A stretch of 64,000 nt of DNA. It comes from DATEPR01 sp963780635. Lineage in GTDB: Bacteria; Actinomycetota; Actinomycetes; Mycobacteriales; Pseudonocardiaceae. Position 1 is the stretch's first letter; each line of letters starts with the position of its first letter. A model generated the notes under the pieces. It was not told the DNA's origin. It ran no database searches and saw nothing but the letters and a program-made list of their open reading frames with translations. Positions 45,336 to 54,167 of the stretch are shown here, piece by piece. Where the stretch lies: NCBI GenBank assembly GCA_963780635.1, contig CAWACW010000011.1, positions 682,001 through 746,000 on the forward strand, given 5' to 3'. The position numbers and the translations under genes were made by a program.

Positions 45336-46094
45336 ATGTGGGGCTCACTGGTCACCTGGCTCACCGACCCGGCGCACTGGCAGGGCTCGACGGGCGTGCC
45401 CACGCGGCTGCTCGAACATCTCCACTACACGGTCCTGGCGATGGTGTTCGCGTTGCTCATCGGGCTGCCGATCGGCGCGGTCGTCGGCCATTCCGGCCGC
45501 GGTGGCGTCGCCGTGGTCGGCGTCGCCAACGGCTTGCGCGCGCTGCCGACGGTGGGCCTGCTCACCATCGCGGTGCTCGTCGCCGGGCTCGGCCTGGCGC
45601 CGCCCATCTTCGTGCTGGTGATCCTGGCGATCCCGCCGGTACTCGCGGGCACGTACGCGGGCATCCGGGCCGTGGATCCGGCCGTGGTGGACGCCGCTCG
45701 CGGCATGGGCATGCGGGAGCGGCAGATCCTGTTGCGGGTCGAGGTGCCCAACGCGCTGCCGCTGATCTTCGGCGGCATCCGCAGCGCCGCCCTCCAGGTG
45801 ATCGCCACCGCGACCGTCGCCGCATACGTGGCGCTGGGCGGTCTCGGCCGGTTCGTGGTGGACGGTCTCGCCTCCCGCGACTACCCCCAGATGCTCGCCG
45901 GTGGCCTCATCGTCGCGGTCCTGGCCATCGTCGTCGACCTGCTGCTGGCCGGGGTCCAGCGGCTGGTCGTCTCGCCCGGACTGAACATGTCCGGGGTCTC
46001 CGTCGCGCGCCGGGCCAGGCCCGGCCGCGTCACACGCATACCGGTTGCCGTGACGGGCACGGAAACCGTGCACATGAAGGGGAACAGCGCATGA
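45336..46094 (+). CDS. Osmoprotectant ABC transporter permease (second)
   Basis: The product is 252 residues from ATG 45336. The permease loop is VDPAVVDAARGMGMRERQILLRVEVPNALP (in parts), followed by GGIRSAALQVIATATVAAYV, typical of quaternary-amine permeases. The C-terminal tail is longer than in the first permease and Arg/Val rich. The stop overlaps the ATG of the binding-protein gene (ATGA). Confidence 0.92.
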   Translation: MWGSLVTWLTDPAHWQGSTGVPTRLLEHLHYTVLAMVFALLIGLPIGAVVGHSGRGGVAVVGVANGLRALPTVGLLTIAVLVAGLGLAPPIFVLVILAIPPVLAGTYAGIRAVDPAVVDAARGMGMRERQILLRVEVPNALPLIFGGIRSAALQVIATATVAAYVALGGLGRFVVDGLASRDYPQMLAGGLIVAVLAIVVDLLLAGVQRLVVSPGLNMSGVSVARRARPGRVTRIPVAVTGTETVHMKGNSA

Positions 46095-47017
46095 AGCGAA
46101 CCGTCGTAGGGCTCGTGACCGCCGTGGTGGCGGTACTCGGGTTGTCCGCCTGTGGCGGCAGCAGCAACCCGCTGTCCACCGGGTCGGGGAGCGGCGGCTC
46201 GTCGAGCCCGTCGGGCACCATCACCGTCGGCTCCGGCAACTTCTCGGAGAGCCAGCTGCTCGCCGCGATCTACGCGGGGGCGTTGCGCGCCAAGGGCGTC
46301 GACGTCAAGCAGCACGACGACATCGGCAGCCGCGAGGTGTACTTCCCGGCACTCAAGGACGGCTCGATCGACCTCATCCCGGAGTACACCGGCACGCTGC
46401 TGCAGTACCTGAACCCGAAGGCGACGGAGGTGTCCACGCCGGACGTGTACGCGGCCCTGCAGAAGCAGCTGCCCTCGGGCCTGACCGCGCTGAACCAGGC
46501 GGCCGCGCAGGACTCGGACGCCATCGTGGTGACGTCGCAGACCGCGGCCAAGTACAACCTGAAGTCCATCACGGACCTCGCGCCGCACTGCGGCCAGCTC
46601 ACCTTCGGCGGCCCGCCGGAGCTGCAGACCAGGGCGGATGGCCTGCCGGGCTTCAAGAAGCACTACAACTGCGTGTTCGGTTCGTTCAAGTCGCTGGATG
46701 CCGGTGGCCCGCTGACGGTGGCCGCGCTGAAGAACGGTGACGTGCAGGCGGCCGACATCTTCACCACCGACGCGTCGATCCCGGCCAACCACTGGGTCGT
46801 GCTGGCGGACCCGAAGAACAACTTCGCCGCGCAGAACGTGGTGCCGGTGATCAACGCGAGCAAGGCCAGCGCGAAGGTCAAGGACGCGCTCAACGCCGTG
46901 CAGGCGAAGCTGGACACGACCACGCTGGCCACGCTCGACGCCCAGCTGGCATCCTCCAGCCACCCGACCGCGGCGAGCGTAGCTGGCAACTGGCTGAAGT
47001 CCGTCGGCCTGGGCTGA
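46091..47017 (+). CDS. opuCC: Osmoprotectant-binding lipoprotein (OpuCC/ProX type)
   Basis: The product is 308 residues from ATG 46091. The signal peptide ends at lipobox LSAC (Cys21), followed by a Ser/Gly linker. The binding-protein domain begins ITVGSGNFSESQLLAAIYAGAL. It includes the ligand-site segment DLIPEYTGTLLQYL and FGGPPELQTRADGLPGF, typical of OpuAC/ProX type II proteins that bind betaine, carnitine or choline. It is the last gene of the transporter operon; a strong terminator follows 10 bases after the stop. Confidence 0.93.
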   Translation: MKRTVVGLVTAVVAVLGLSACGGSSNPLSTGSGSGGSSSPSGTITVGSGNFSESQLLAAIYAGALRAKGVDVKQHDDIGSREVYFPALKDGSIDLIPEYTGTLLQYLNPKATEVSTPDVYAALQKQLPSGLTALNQAAAQDSDAIVVTSQTAAKYNLKSITDLAPHCGQLTFGGPPELQTRADGLPGFKKHYNCVFGSFKSLDAGGPLTVAALKNGDVQAADIFTTDASIPANHWVVLADPKNNFAAQNVVPVINASKASAKVKDALNAVQAKLDTTTLATLDAQLASSSHPTAASVAGNWLKSVGLG

Positions 47018-47027
47018 CCTGCGGCAC

Positions 47028-47071
47028 AAACCCGCTCCGACCGGAAAACACCTGGTCGGAGCGGGTTTTTT
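47028..47071 (+). terminator. Intrinsic terminator of the osmoprotectant operon
   Basis: A 15-bp stem (AAACCCGCTCCGACC, complement at 47054-47068) with an 11-base loop is followed by a run of T. It is the clearest factor-independent terminator in the window. Confidence 0.93.
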
Positions 47072-47243
47072 GTGTCTTGACACAAGTCGAGGCGCGTTGA
47101 TGTCAACTTGTTGCGTTTAGTTGAAATCCCTACGGGATACGTGCGTGTTGGTTCACAATGCCAACCACTTGGACGTATCGGATACAGCCGGACACGGCTG
47201 GTAGTCCCCGGGGTGCCGCCCCCGGGGGGAGCGGAGGCGCCGG
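47072..47243 (+). promoter_or_regulatory. Leader of the APC permease gene with TTGACA and inverted repeats
   Basis: TTGACA (47077-47082) is a possible -35 element, without a clear -10. GTTGA-TG-TCAAC (47097-47108) is a small palindrome nearby. Closer to the gene, CAGCCG/CGGCTG and a CCCCGGGG-type pair give GC-rich hairpins that could attenuate expression. No match to the HutR-type operator was seen here. Confidence 0.3.
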
Positions 47244-48917
47244 ATGGCGACATCCACACCCACTTCTGCCGGGACGACTCCGACCCTCAAACGCAAGGTC
47301 GGCTTCTCGGGGCTCACCTTCATTTCCCTCGGCTCGATCATCGGCTCGGGCTGGCTGCTCGGTGCCGACAAGGCGGCCACCGCCGCGGGTCCGGCATCGC
47401 TGCTGTCCTGGTTACTGGCGGCCGTGATCCTGTCGGTCCTGGCGCTGATCCACGCCGAACTGGGCACCGCCTACCCGGTCGCCGGTGGTACGGCTCGGTT
47501 CCCGGCGTTCGCGTTCGGCAGGCTCACCGGCTTCATCGCCGGCTGGACGGGCTGGTTGCAGGCCGTCGCCCTCGCACCGATCGAGGTCGAGGCCAGCCTG
47601 CAGTACATCAACAACATCGGCTGGGTGCAGCAGCACATCGGTCTCGTGCACCCGGACGACACGCTCACCGGCAACGGTCTGCTCGTCGCGTCGGCACTGA
47701 TGCTGATCTTCACCTTCATCAACATCATCGGCGTGAAGTTCCTGTCCGACAGCAACACGGTCACCGTGATCTGGAAGACGCTGATCCCGCTGCTGACCAT
47801 CATCGTCCTGCTGTCGCTGAGCTTCCACCCGGGCAACTTCACCGCGGGCGGCGGGTTCGCACCCAACGGGGCACGCGGGATCTTCGAGGCACTACCGGTA
47901 GGCGTGGTCTTCGCGCTACAGGGCTTCGAACAGGCGATCCAGATGGGCGGCGAGGCCCGCAACCCGCAGAAGGACATGTCCCGCGCGATCCTCACCGCGA
48001 TGGCCATCGGCGCGGTCATCTACATCCTGCTGGAGGTCGCGTTCATCGGCAGCCTCAACCCCGCCGACATCGCACGCAACTGGGACAACCCGATCCCCAG
48101 CGCTGGCGCGTTCGGCCCGTACGCCACGCTCGCCACCGCCGCCGGTGCGACCTGGCTGGCCTACCTGCTCTACGCGGACGCGTTCGTCTCGCCCGCCGGC
48201 ACCGGCCTGCTCTACCTGGGCACCACCAGCCGGCTGTCCTACGCCATGGGTCACGCGGGCGATCTGCCCAAGCCGCTGGGCAGGCTGACCGTCCGCGGTG
48301 TCCCGCTGTGGTCGATCCTGCTGGCGTTCGTCATCGGTGAGATCGCGTTCCTGCCGTTCCCGAGCTGGCAGTCGCTGGTCGGTCTGGTCACCGACGCGAC
48401 TGCGGTGATGTACGCGTTCGCCCCGGTGGCGCTGGCCACGCTGCGCAAGATCGACGGCGACCGGCGACGGCCGTACCGGTTGGCAGGCGCCAAGATCCTG
48501 GCACCGACCGGATTCGCGGCCGCGAATCTGATCATCTACTGGACCGGGTTCGACACCATCTGGAAGATCGGCCTGGGCATCGTCGCGGGCCTGATCATCT
48601 TCGCCATCACGCGGGCCACCAGCTCCACCAAGAAGTCCATCGACTGGGCGGGTGCGGTCTGGGTGTGGCCGTGGCTGGCCGGCCTCGTGCTGATCAGCTA
48701 CCTGGGTCGCTATGACAGCGGCCAGGGTGCCGACCGGGCGCACGGCAAGGGCGAGCTGTTCCTGCTGCCCGCCTGGATCGACCTGCTCGTGGTCATCGTG
48801 TTCGCCCTGGCCATCTTCTACTTCGCCATCACCAAGGGCGTGGCGAGCGCGAGGGTCGAGGAGGCCGTCCGCGGCGACGAGGTGGCGATCGCGGAGAACC
48901 CCGAACTCACGATCTGA
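47244..48917 (+). CDS. APC-family amino acid permease
   Basis: The product is 557 residues from ATG 47244. About 12-14 hydrophobic helices are visible. The N-terminal SLGSIIGSGWLLGADKAA is the conserved unwound-helix motif of the APC superfamily, and ELGTAYPVAGGTARFPAFAFG in TM2-TM3 and FALQGFEQAIQMGGEARNPQKDM (in parts) are typical of this permease group. The C-terminus is acidic. Position next to the hut genes makes histidine or urocanate a reasonable substrate guess, but no hut operator is seen upstream and specificity is inferred only from context. Confidence 0.9.
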   Translation: MATSTPTSAGTTPTLKRKVGFSGLTFISLGSIIGSGWLLGADKAATAAGPASLLSWLLAAVILSVLALIHAELGTAYPVAGGTARFPAFAFGRLTGFIAGWTGWLQAVALAPIEVEASLQYINNIGWVQQHIGLVHPDDTLTGNGLLVASALMLIFTFINIIGVKFLSDSNTVTVIWKTLIPLLTIIVLLSLSFHPGNFTAGGGFAPNGARGIFEALPVGVVFALQGFEQAIQMGGEARNPQKDMSRAILTAMAIGAVIYILLEVAFIGSLNPADIARNWDNPIPSAGAFGPYATLATAAGATWLAYLLYADAFVSPAGTGLLYLGTTSRLSYAMGHAGDLPKPLGRLTVRGVPLWSILLAFVIGEIAFLPFPSWQSLVGLVTDATAVMYAFAPVALATLRKIDGDRRRPYRLAGAKILAPTGFAAANLIIYWTGFDTIWKIGLGIVAGLIIFAITRATSSTKKSIDWAGAVWVWPWLAGLVLISYLGRYDSGQGADRAHGKGELFLLPAWIDLLVVIVFALAIFYFAITKGVASARVEEAVRGDEVAIAENPELTI

Positions 48918-48929
48918 GTTCGCGCACTC

Positions 48930-49751
48930 TCACCGGCCGGCAGCGGAGTCCGCTGCCGGCCGGTGGCCTATCCGGGTGGACAGCTCGACGGCCGCCGCGG
49001 CCACCTCGGCGGCCAGCTCCGGCCAGTCCCGGCCGCACTCGCGCTCGTCCGGGCACTCGTGCCGGAACGTCACACTGATCGCGGCCACCGGCCGGTCGCC
49101 GTGGTCGAGCACCGGCGCCGCGACCGACGCGAACCCGGGCGTCACGTGCCCGTCCTCGACCGCCCAGCCGCGCCGCCGCTCGGCGGCCAGCAGCCTGCGC
49201 AGCGACGGCAGGTCGGCGGGGCCACGACCGGTGCGCTGCACGAAGCTCGCGGCGTTGGGGAACAGCGCCCGCACCTGGGCCGCGGGCAGCCTGCCCAGCA
49301 TCGCCCTGCCGGACGCGGGCAGTTGCGCCGGCAGCCGCACGCCGACGTCGGTGACCAGCGTCTGCGGGTGGGCCGGCTGCTCGCGCAACAGGTAGAGCGT
49401 CTCGGCACCGTGCAGCACGCCGAGGTGCGCCGGCCGGTCGAGCCGGGCGACGAGCCGGTCCAGCAGCGGCCGGGCCAGCCGTTCCAGCGGGTCGTGCCGC
49501 AAGTAGGCCGTACCCAGCTCGAACGCGGCCACCCCCAGCCCGTAGCGGCGGTCCTCCGGTAGGTGTGTGACGAAACCGGCGTCCGCCAGTTCGGCCAGCA
49601 GGTGGTACGTCGTGGACCGGGGGAGCCCCAGTTCGCCTGCCACCGCGGTCGCCGTCATCGGGCCCGCATGGCTGGCCAGCAGCCGTAACACCGCCAACCC
49701 CCGGCGCAGGGCAGGCACGTCGCTGCTGTTGCCCACGCAATAGTCTGGCAT
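48930..49751 (-). CDS. hutR: IclR-family transcriptional regulator, probable hut repressor
   Basis: The product is 273 residues from ATG 49751 (MPDYCVGNSSDVPALRRGLAV). The N-terminal winged helix-turn-helix reads LRLLASHAGPMTATAVAGELGLPRSTTYHLLAELADAGFV (in parts). The IclR effector domain follows, with LPASGRAMLGRLP and a C-terminal GFASVAAPVLDHGDRPVAAISV that closes the ligand pocket. Divergent position next to hutH suggests it controls the hut operon, as HutR does in Corynebacterium. An operator-like palindrome lies on its own start codon, implying autoregulation. Confidence 0.88.
   Translation of the reverse strand: MPDYCVGNSSDVPALRRGLAVLRLLASHAGPMTATAVAGELGLPRSTTYHLLAELADAGFVTHLPEDRRYGLGVAAFELGTAYLRHDPLERLARPLLDRLVARLDRPAHLGVLHGAETLYLLREQPAHPQTLVTDVGVRLPAQLPASGRAMLGRLPAAQVRALFPNAASFVQRTGRGPADLPSLRRLLAAERRRGWAVEDGHVTPGFASVAAPVLDHGDRPVAAISVTFRHECPDERECGRDWPELAAEVAAAAVELSTRIGHRPAADSAAGR
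48931..48965. terminator. Bidirectional terminator between the APC permease and hutR
   Basis: A perfect 35-base palindrome: CACCGGCCGGCAGCGGA, one-base centre, and its complement. It begins 14 bases after the permease stop and covers the last codons of the convergent hutR. Confidence 0.85.
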
Positions 49752-49758
49752 ACCAGAC
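49743..49758. promoter_or_regulatory. Candidate HutR operator on the hutR start codon
   Basis: GTCTGGCATACCAGAC is a palindrome (GTCTGG, four-base centre, CCAGAC) that contains the hutR start codon. Its core, TCTGGCATACCAGA, fits the HutR motif I recall from Corynebacterium, TCTGwwATwCCAGA, at all fixed positions; the two A/T-preferring positions are G and C here. It lies 55 bases upstream of hutH and would let HutR control both itself and the hut operon. Confidence 0.65.
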
Positions 49759-49812
49759 ACGATCCGGCCGACACCGGTCGCGGTCGGCGACCCGCGGGAC
49801 TGAGATGGGCAC

Positions 49813-51324
49813 ATGCACGACCGAACCGTTCTGCTCGACGGCGGTGCGCTCGACCGCGACCAGGTGGTCGCCGTGGCGCGGTACGACGCCCCCGTCCGGG
49901 TCACCGACGAAGCCAGGGCCGCCGTGCTCGGCACCCGGGCACACATCGACCTGCTCGCCGGCGCCACCACGCCCACCTACGGCGTGTCCACCGGCTTCGG
50001 CGCGCTCGCGACCCGGCACATCCCGCCCGACCGCAGAGCCGCGCTGCAACGCTCGCTGATCCGGTCGCACGCGGCGGGCGCCGGCCCCGAGGTCGAGCGC
50101 GAGGTGGTGCGCGCGTTGATGCTGCTGCGCCTGCGCACGCTCGCCACCGGCCGCACCGGCGTCCGTGCGTCCACAGTGGACGCGCTGGCCGGCCTGCTGA
50201 ACGCGGGCATCGTGCCGGTCGTGCCCGAGTACGGCTCGCTGGGCTGTTCCGGCGATCTCGCGCCGCTGTCGGCCGTCGCCCTGGCCCTGATGGGTGAGGG
50301 CGAGGTGCACGACGCGACAGGCACACTCCTGCCCGCCGCCGACGCGATGGCCGCCGCCGGGCTGAAGCCGGTCGAACTGGCCGAGAAGGAAGGGCTCGCG
50401 CTGATCAACGGCACCGACGGCATGCTCGGCATGCTGTCGCTGGCGTCCGCGGACATCGCGCGGCTGCTCGACGTGGCGGACCTGACCGCGGCGATGAGCG
50501 TCGAAGCCCTGCTGGCCACCGACCGGGTGTTCGCCGCCGACCTGCAGGCCCTGCGGCCGCACCCCGGCCAGGCCCGCTCCGCGGCCCGGATGACCGAACT
50601 GCTGGTGGGTTCGGAGATCATGGCCAGCCACCGCACGCCCGAGGACACCCGCGTCCAGGACGCGTACTCGCTGCGCTGCGCCCCGCAGGTGCACGGCGCG
50701 GCCAGGGACACGCTGACGCACGCCGACCTCGTCGCCGACCGCGAACTGGCCTCGGCCATCGACAACCCCGTGGTGCTGCCCGACGGTCGCGTCGAGTCCA
50801 ACGGCAACTTCCACGGCGCCCCGGTCGCCTACGTGCTGGACTTCCTGGCGATCTGCGTGGCCGACGTGGCCAGCATCGCCGAGCGCAGGACCGACCGGAT
50901 GCTGGACGTCTCCCGCTCGCACGGACTGCCGCCGTTCCTCGCGTACGACCCCGGCGTCGACTCCGGCCACATGATCGCGCAGTACACCCAGGCCGCTGTG
51001 GTGTCCGAGCTGAAGCGGCTGGCAGTGCCCGCGTCGGTGGACTCGATCCCGAGCAGCGCGATGCAGGAGGACCACGTGTCCATGGGCTGGTCGGCGGCCC
51101 GCAAGCTGCGCCGCGCCGTCGACGGCCTGACCACCGTGCTCGCGATCGAACTGCTCACCGCGGCCAGGGCGCTGGACCTGCGGGCGCCGCTGCGCCCGGC
51201 CCCCGCGACCGCCGCGGTCGTGGCGCGGCTGCGGGAGCGGGTACCCGGCCCCGGGCCGGACCGTCATCTGGCGCCGGAGATCGCCGCCGCCGAACAACTG
51301 ATCCGCGATGGGGAGGTGCTGTAG
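49813..51324 (+). CDS. hutH: Histidine ammonia-lyase
   Basis: The enzyme removes ammonia from histidine to give urocanate, the first step of histidine breakdown. The product is 503 residues from ATG 49813. The cofactor-forming region reads EYGSLGCSGDLAPLS: the MIO group would form from Cys-Ser-Gly instead of the common Ala-Ser-Gly. Other conserved elements are YGVSTGFGAL (catalytic Tyr loop), LINGTDGMLG, SLRCAPQVHGAARD, FHGAPVAYVLDF and the late Glu in SSAMQEDHVSMGW. The stop TAG is immediately followed by the hutU start. Confidence 0.95.
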   Translation: MHDRTVLLDGGALDRDQVVAVARYDAPVRVTDEARAAVLGTRAHIDLLAGATTPTYGVSTGFGALATRHIPPDRRAALQRSLIRSHAAGAGPEVEREVVRALMLLRLRTLATGRTGVRASTVDALAGLLNAGIVPVVPEYGSLGCSGDLAPLSAVALALMGEGEVHDATGTLLPAADAMAAAGLKPVELAEKEGLALINGTDGMLGMLSLASADIARLLDVADLTAAMSVEALLATDRVFAADLQALRPHPGQARSAARMTELLVGSEIMASHRTPEDTRVQDAYSLRCAPQVHGAARDTLTHADLVADRELASAIDNPVVLPDGRVESNGNFHGAPVAYVLDFLAICVADVASIAERRTDRMLDVSRSHGLPPFLAYDPGVDSGHMIAQYTQAAVVSELKRLAVPASVDSIPSSAMQEDHVSMGWSAARKLRRAVDGLTTVLAIELLTAARALDLRAPLRPAPATAAVVARLRERVPGPGPDRHLAPEIAAAEQLIRDGEVL

Positions 51325-52974
51325 ATGTCCACCGAGGTTCGGGCGGCGCGGGGTACCGCGCTCACGGCACGCAGCTGGGCCACCGAGGCGCCGCTGCGCA
51401 TGCTGCACAACAACCTCGACCCCGAGGTGGCGGAGCGGCCGCAGGATCTCGTCGTCTACGGCGGCACCGGCAAGGCCGCCCGCGACTGGCCCAGCTTCCA
51501 CGCCATCACCCGCGAGCTGACCGATCTGCACGATGACGAGACCCTGCTCGTCCAGTCCGGCAGGCCCGTCGGCGTGCTGCGGACCCACGAGTGGGCACCG
51601 CGGGTGCTGATCGCGAACTCGAACCTGGTGCCGGACTGGGCGACCTGGCCGGAGTTCCGCCGTCTGGAGTCGCTCGGCCTGACCATGTACGGGCAGATGA
51701 CCGCCGGTTCGTGGATCTACATCGGCACCCAGGGCATCCTGCAGGGCACGTACGAGACGTTCGCGGCGATCGCGGCCAAGCGGTTCGGCGGCACACTCGC
51801 GGGCACGCTCACGCTGACCGCGGGCCTGGGCGGCATGGGTGGCGCGCAACCGCTTGCGGTCACCATGAACGACGGTGTCGCGCTGATCGTCGAATGCGAT
51901 CCGGACCGGGCGCGGCGGCGGCTGCAGACCCGCTACCTGGACGAGATCGCATCCGATCTCGACGATGCGATCGCCCGCGTCGAGGCGGCGAAACGCGAGC
52001 GGCGGCCGCTGTCGGTGGCGCTGATCGGCAACGCGGCCGAGGTGCTGCCCGAACTGCTGCGGCGCGAGCTGGCCGTCGACATCGTCACCGACCAGACGTC
52101 CGCGCACGACCCGCTGGCCTACCTGCCGCGCGGTATCGACCTCGCCGACTGGCACGACTACGCGGCCGCCAAGCCGGACGAGTTCACCGATCGCGCGCGC
52201 GACTCGATGGCCGAGCACGTCGGCGCGATGCTCGGCTTTCTCGACAAGGGTGCCGAGGTGTTCGACTACGGCAACTCGTTGCGCGGCGAGGCGAAACTCG
52301 GCGGCTGCGAGCGGGCGTTCGACTTCCCCGGCTTCGTGCCCGCCTACATCCGGCCGATGTTCTGCGAGGGCAGGGGCCCGTTCCGCTGGGCGGCGCTGTC
52401 CGGCGACCCGGCCGACATCGCGGCCACCGACCGCGCGATCCTGGACCTGTTCCCGGAGAACGAGTCGCTGGCCCGGTGGATCAAGCTGGCGGGCGAGCGC
52501 GTCGCGTTCCAGGGCCTGCCCGCCCGGATCTGCTGGCTGGGCTACGGCGAGCGGCACCTGGCCGGGCTGCGGTTCAACGAGATGGTCCGCAGCGGCGAAC
52601 TGTCCGCACCCGTGGTGATCGGCCGCGATCACCTGGACTGCGGCTCGGTCGCGTCGCCCTACCGGGAGACCGAGGCGATGGCCGACGGCTCGGACGCGAT
52701 CGCCGACTGGCCACTGCTCAACGCCCTGGTCAACACCGCGTCCGGCGCCACGTGGGTGTCCATCCACCACGGCGGCGGCGTCGGCATCGGCCGGTCCATC
52801 CACGCCGGCCAGGTCACCGTCGCCGACGGCACCGAACTCGCCGGACTCAAGATCGAACGGGTGCTCACCAACGACCCGGCGATGGGCGTGCTGCGGCACG
52901 TCGACGCGGGCTACCCCGAAGCGGAAACCGTTGCCGCACAGAAGAACGTGCACATCCCGATGGGCCGGGCATGA
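51325..52974 (+). CDS. hutU: Urocanate hydratase
   Basis: The enzyme converts urocanate to imidazolonepropionate using tightly bound NAD+. The product is 549 residues from ATG 51325. Signatures include VVYGGTGKAARDW, MYGQMTAGSWIYIGTQGILQGT (in parts), GGMGGAQPLAV (dinucleotide site), the catalytic region DYGNSLRGEAKLGG and RPMFCEGRGPFRW with its conserved Cys, and IHHGGGVGIGRSIHAG. It overlaps the M20 gene by ATGA. Confidence 0.96.
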   Translation: MSTEVRAARGTALTARSWATEAPLRMLHNNLDPEVAERPQDLVVYGGTGKAARDWPSFHAITRELTDLHDDETLLVQSGRPVGVLRTHEWAPRVLIANSNLVPDWATWPEFRRLESLGLTMYGQMTAGSWIYIGTQGILQGTYETFAAIAAKRFGGTLAGTLTLTAGLGGMGGAQPLAVTMNDGVALIVECDPDRARRRLQTRYLDEIASDLDDAIARVEAAKRERRPLSVALIGNAAEVLPELLRRELAVDIVTDQTSAHDPLAYLPRGIDLADWHDYAAAKPDEFTDRARDSMAEHVGAMLGFLDKGAEVFDYGNSLRGEAKLGGCERAFDFPGFVPAYIRPMFCEGRGPFRWAALSGDPADIAATDRAILDLFPENESLARWIKLAGERVAFQGLPARICWLGYGERHLAGLRFNEMVRSGELSAPVVIGRDHLDCGSVASPYRETEAMADGSDAIADWPLLNALVNTASGATWVSIHHGGGVGIGRSIHAGQVTVADGTELAGLKIERVLTNDPAMGVLRHVDAGYPEAETVAAQKNVHIPMGRA

Positions 52975-54167
52975 CGGTCGGCGGGTTGCTGGGCGAGATC
53001 GCGGGCGTCGGACGGGACACCCGCCGTGGCGGGTACTCGCGGCACGGGTTCGACCGGACCGAGGCCGAGCTGCGGACGTGGTTCACCGAGCAGGCGCGGC
53101 GGCGGGACCTCGACGTCACGACCGACCGCAACGGCAACATCTGGGCCTGGTGGGGCACACCCGGGCCGGATGCGGTCGTCACCGGCAGCCACCTGGACTC
53201 CGTACCCGGGGGCGGCGCGTTCGACGGGCCGCTGGGTGTGGCGTCCGCGCTGGCAGCCGTCGACGAACTCCGCGCTTCGGGTGTCGTACCCGCCCGGCCG
53301 CTCGCGGTCGTGATGTTCGTCGAGGAGGAGGGCGGGCGGTTCGGTGTGCCGTGCCTGGGTTCCCGGCTGCTGACCGGCGCGATCGACCCGGACACCGCGC
53401 GCAGGCTCACCGACGCCGACGGCATCACGCTCGCCGAGGCGGCCACCCAGGCGGGCTTCGACCCGGCCAGGTTCGGGCCGGAGCCGGTGTCGGACATCGG
53501 CTGCTTCGTCGAACTGCACGTCGAGCAAGGCAGGCTGCTGGACCGGATGAACGGCGACCACCCGCTGGCCGTGGCGACGTCGATCCTGGCGCACGGCCGG
53601 TGGCGCTTCACGCTGACCGGTGAGGGCAACCACGCCGGCACCACCGAGGTCGCCGACCGCAGGGACCCGATGCTGCCCGCGGCGGCCGCGGTGCTGGCCG
53701 CGCGAGCCGCGGTGGCGGGCACCGACGCGCGGGCCACCGTCGGGCGGCTCGTCCCGGTACCCGGTGGTGCCAACGTGATCGCGTCGGCCGTGGAGTTCTG
53801 GCTGGACGCGCGGTCGTCGTCGGCGGAGCGGACCAGGGAGGTCGTGCGCGAGGTGTCGGCGGCCGCGCGGGACGCCGCCGTCGCCGAGGGCTGTGAGCTG
53901 ACCGTGCGCGAGGAGACCTACGGCGACGCGGTGACGTTCGACCCGGACCTGCTCGCGAGGGTGTCCGGCGTGCTCGGCGACGTCCCGGCGATCCCGACCG
54001 GAGCGGGCCACGACGCGGGCGTCCTCGCCGCGCGGGTGCCGACGGCGATGCTGTTCGTGCGCAACCCCACGGGCATCAGCCACGCGCCCGACGAGCACGC
54101 CGAACCCGCCGACTGTGTGGCGGGGGCGGCGGCGCTGACCACGGTGCTGGCAGCGCTGTGTCGCTGA
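52971..54167 (+). CDS. M20-family amidohydrolase (allantoate amidohydrolase-like), hut operon member
   Basis: The product is 398 residues from ATG 52971. It is a two-metal amidase/carbamoylase of the allantoate amidohydrolase / N-carbamoyl-amino-acid hydrolase group. Metal ligands are TGSHLDSVPGGGAFDGPLG (His, Asp), FVEEEGGRFG (Glu pair), ELHVEQG (His) and SHAPDE (His near the end); GAGHDAGVLA is also conserved. It lies between hutU and hutF with overlaps on both sides, so it is translated with them. No HutG deformylase is present, so its most likely job is hydrolysis of N-formylglutamate made by HutF; the family name alone would suggest purine breakdown. Confidence 0.9.
   Translation: MTVGGLLGEIAGVGRDTRRGGYSRHGFDRTEAELRTWFTEQARRRDLDVTTDRNGNIWAWWGTPGPDAVVTGSHLDSVPGGGAFDGPLGVASALAAVDELRASGVVPARPLAVVMFVEEEGGRFGVPCLGSRLLTGAIDPDTARRLTDADGITLAEAATQAGFDPARFGPEPVSDIGCFVELHVEQGRLLDRMNGDHPLAVATSILAHGRWRFTLTGEGNHAGTTEVADRRDPMLPAAAAVLAARAAVAGTDARATVGRLVPVPGGANVIASAVEFWLDARSSSAERTREVVREVSAAARDAAVAEGCELTVREETYGDAVTFDPDLLARVSGVLGDVPAIPTGAGHDAGVLAARVPTAMLFVRNPTGISHAPDEHAEPADCVAGAAALTTVLAALCR

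Noticed and set aside
48907..52953. Open frame of about 1348 codons on the minus strand across hutR, hutH and hutU
   Set aside because: It is the antisense of well-recognised genes; long open antisense frames are expected in high-GC DNA, and the product is Arg/Gly/His rich without family resemblance.
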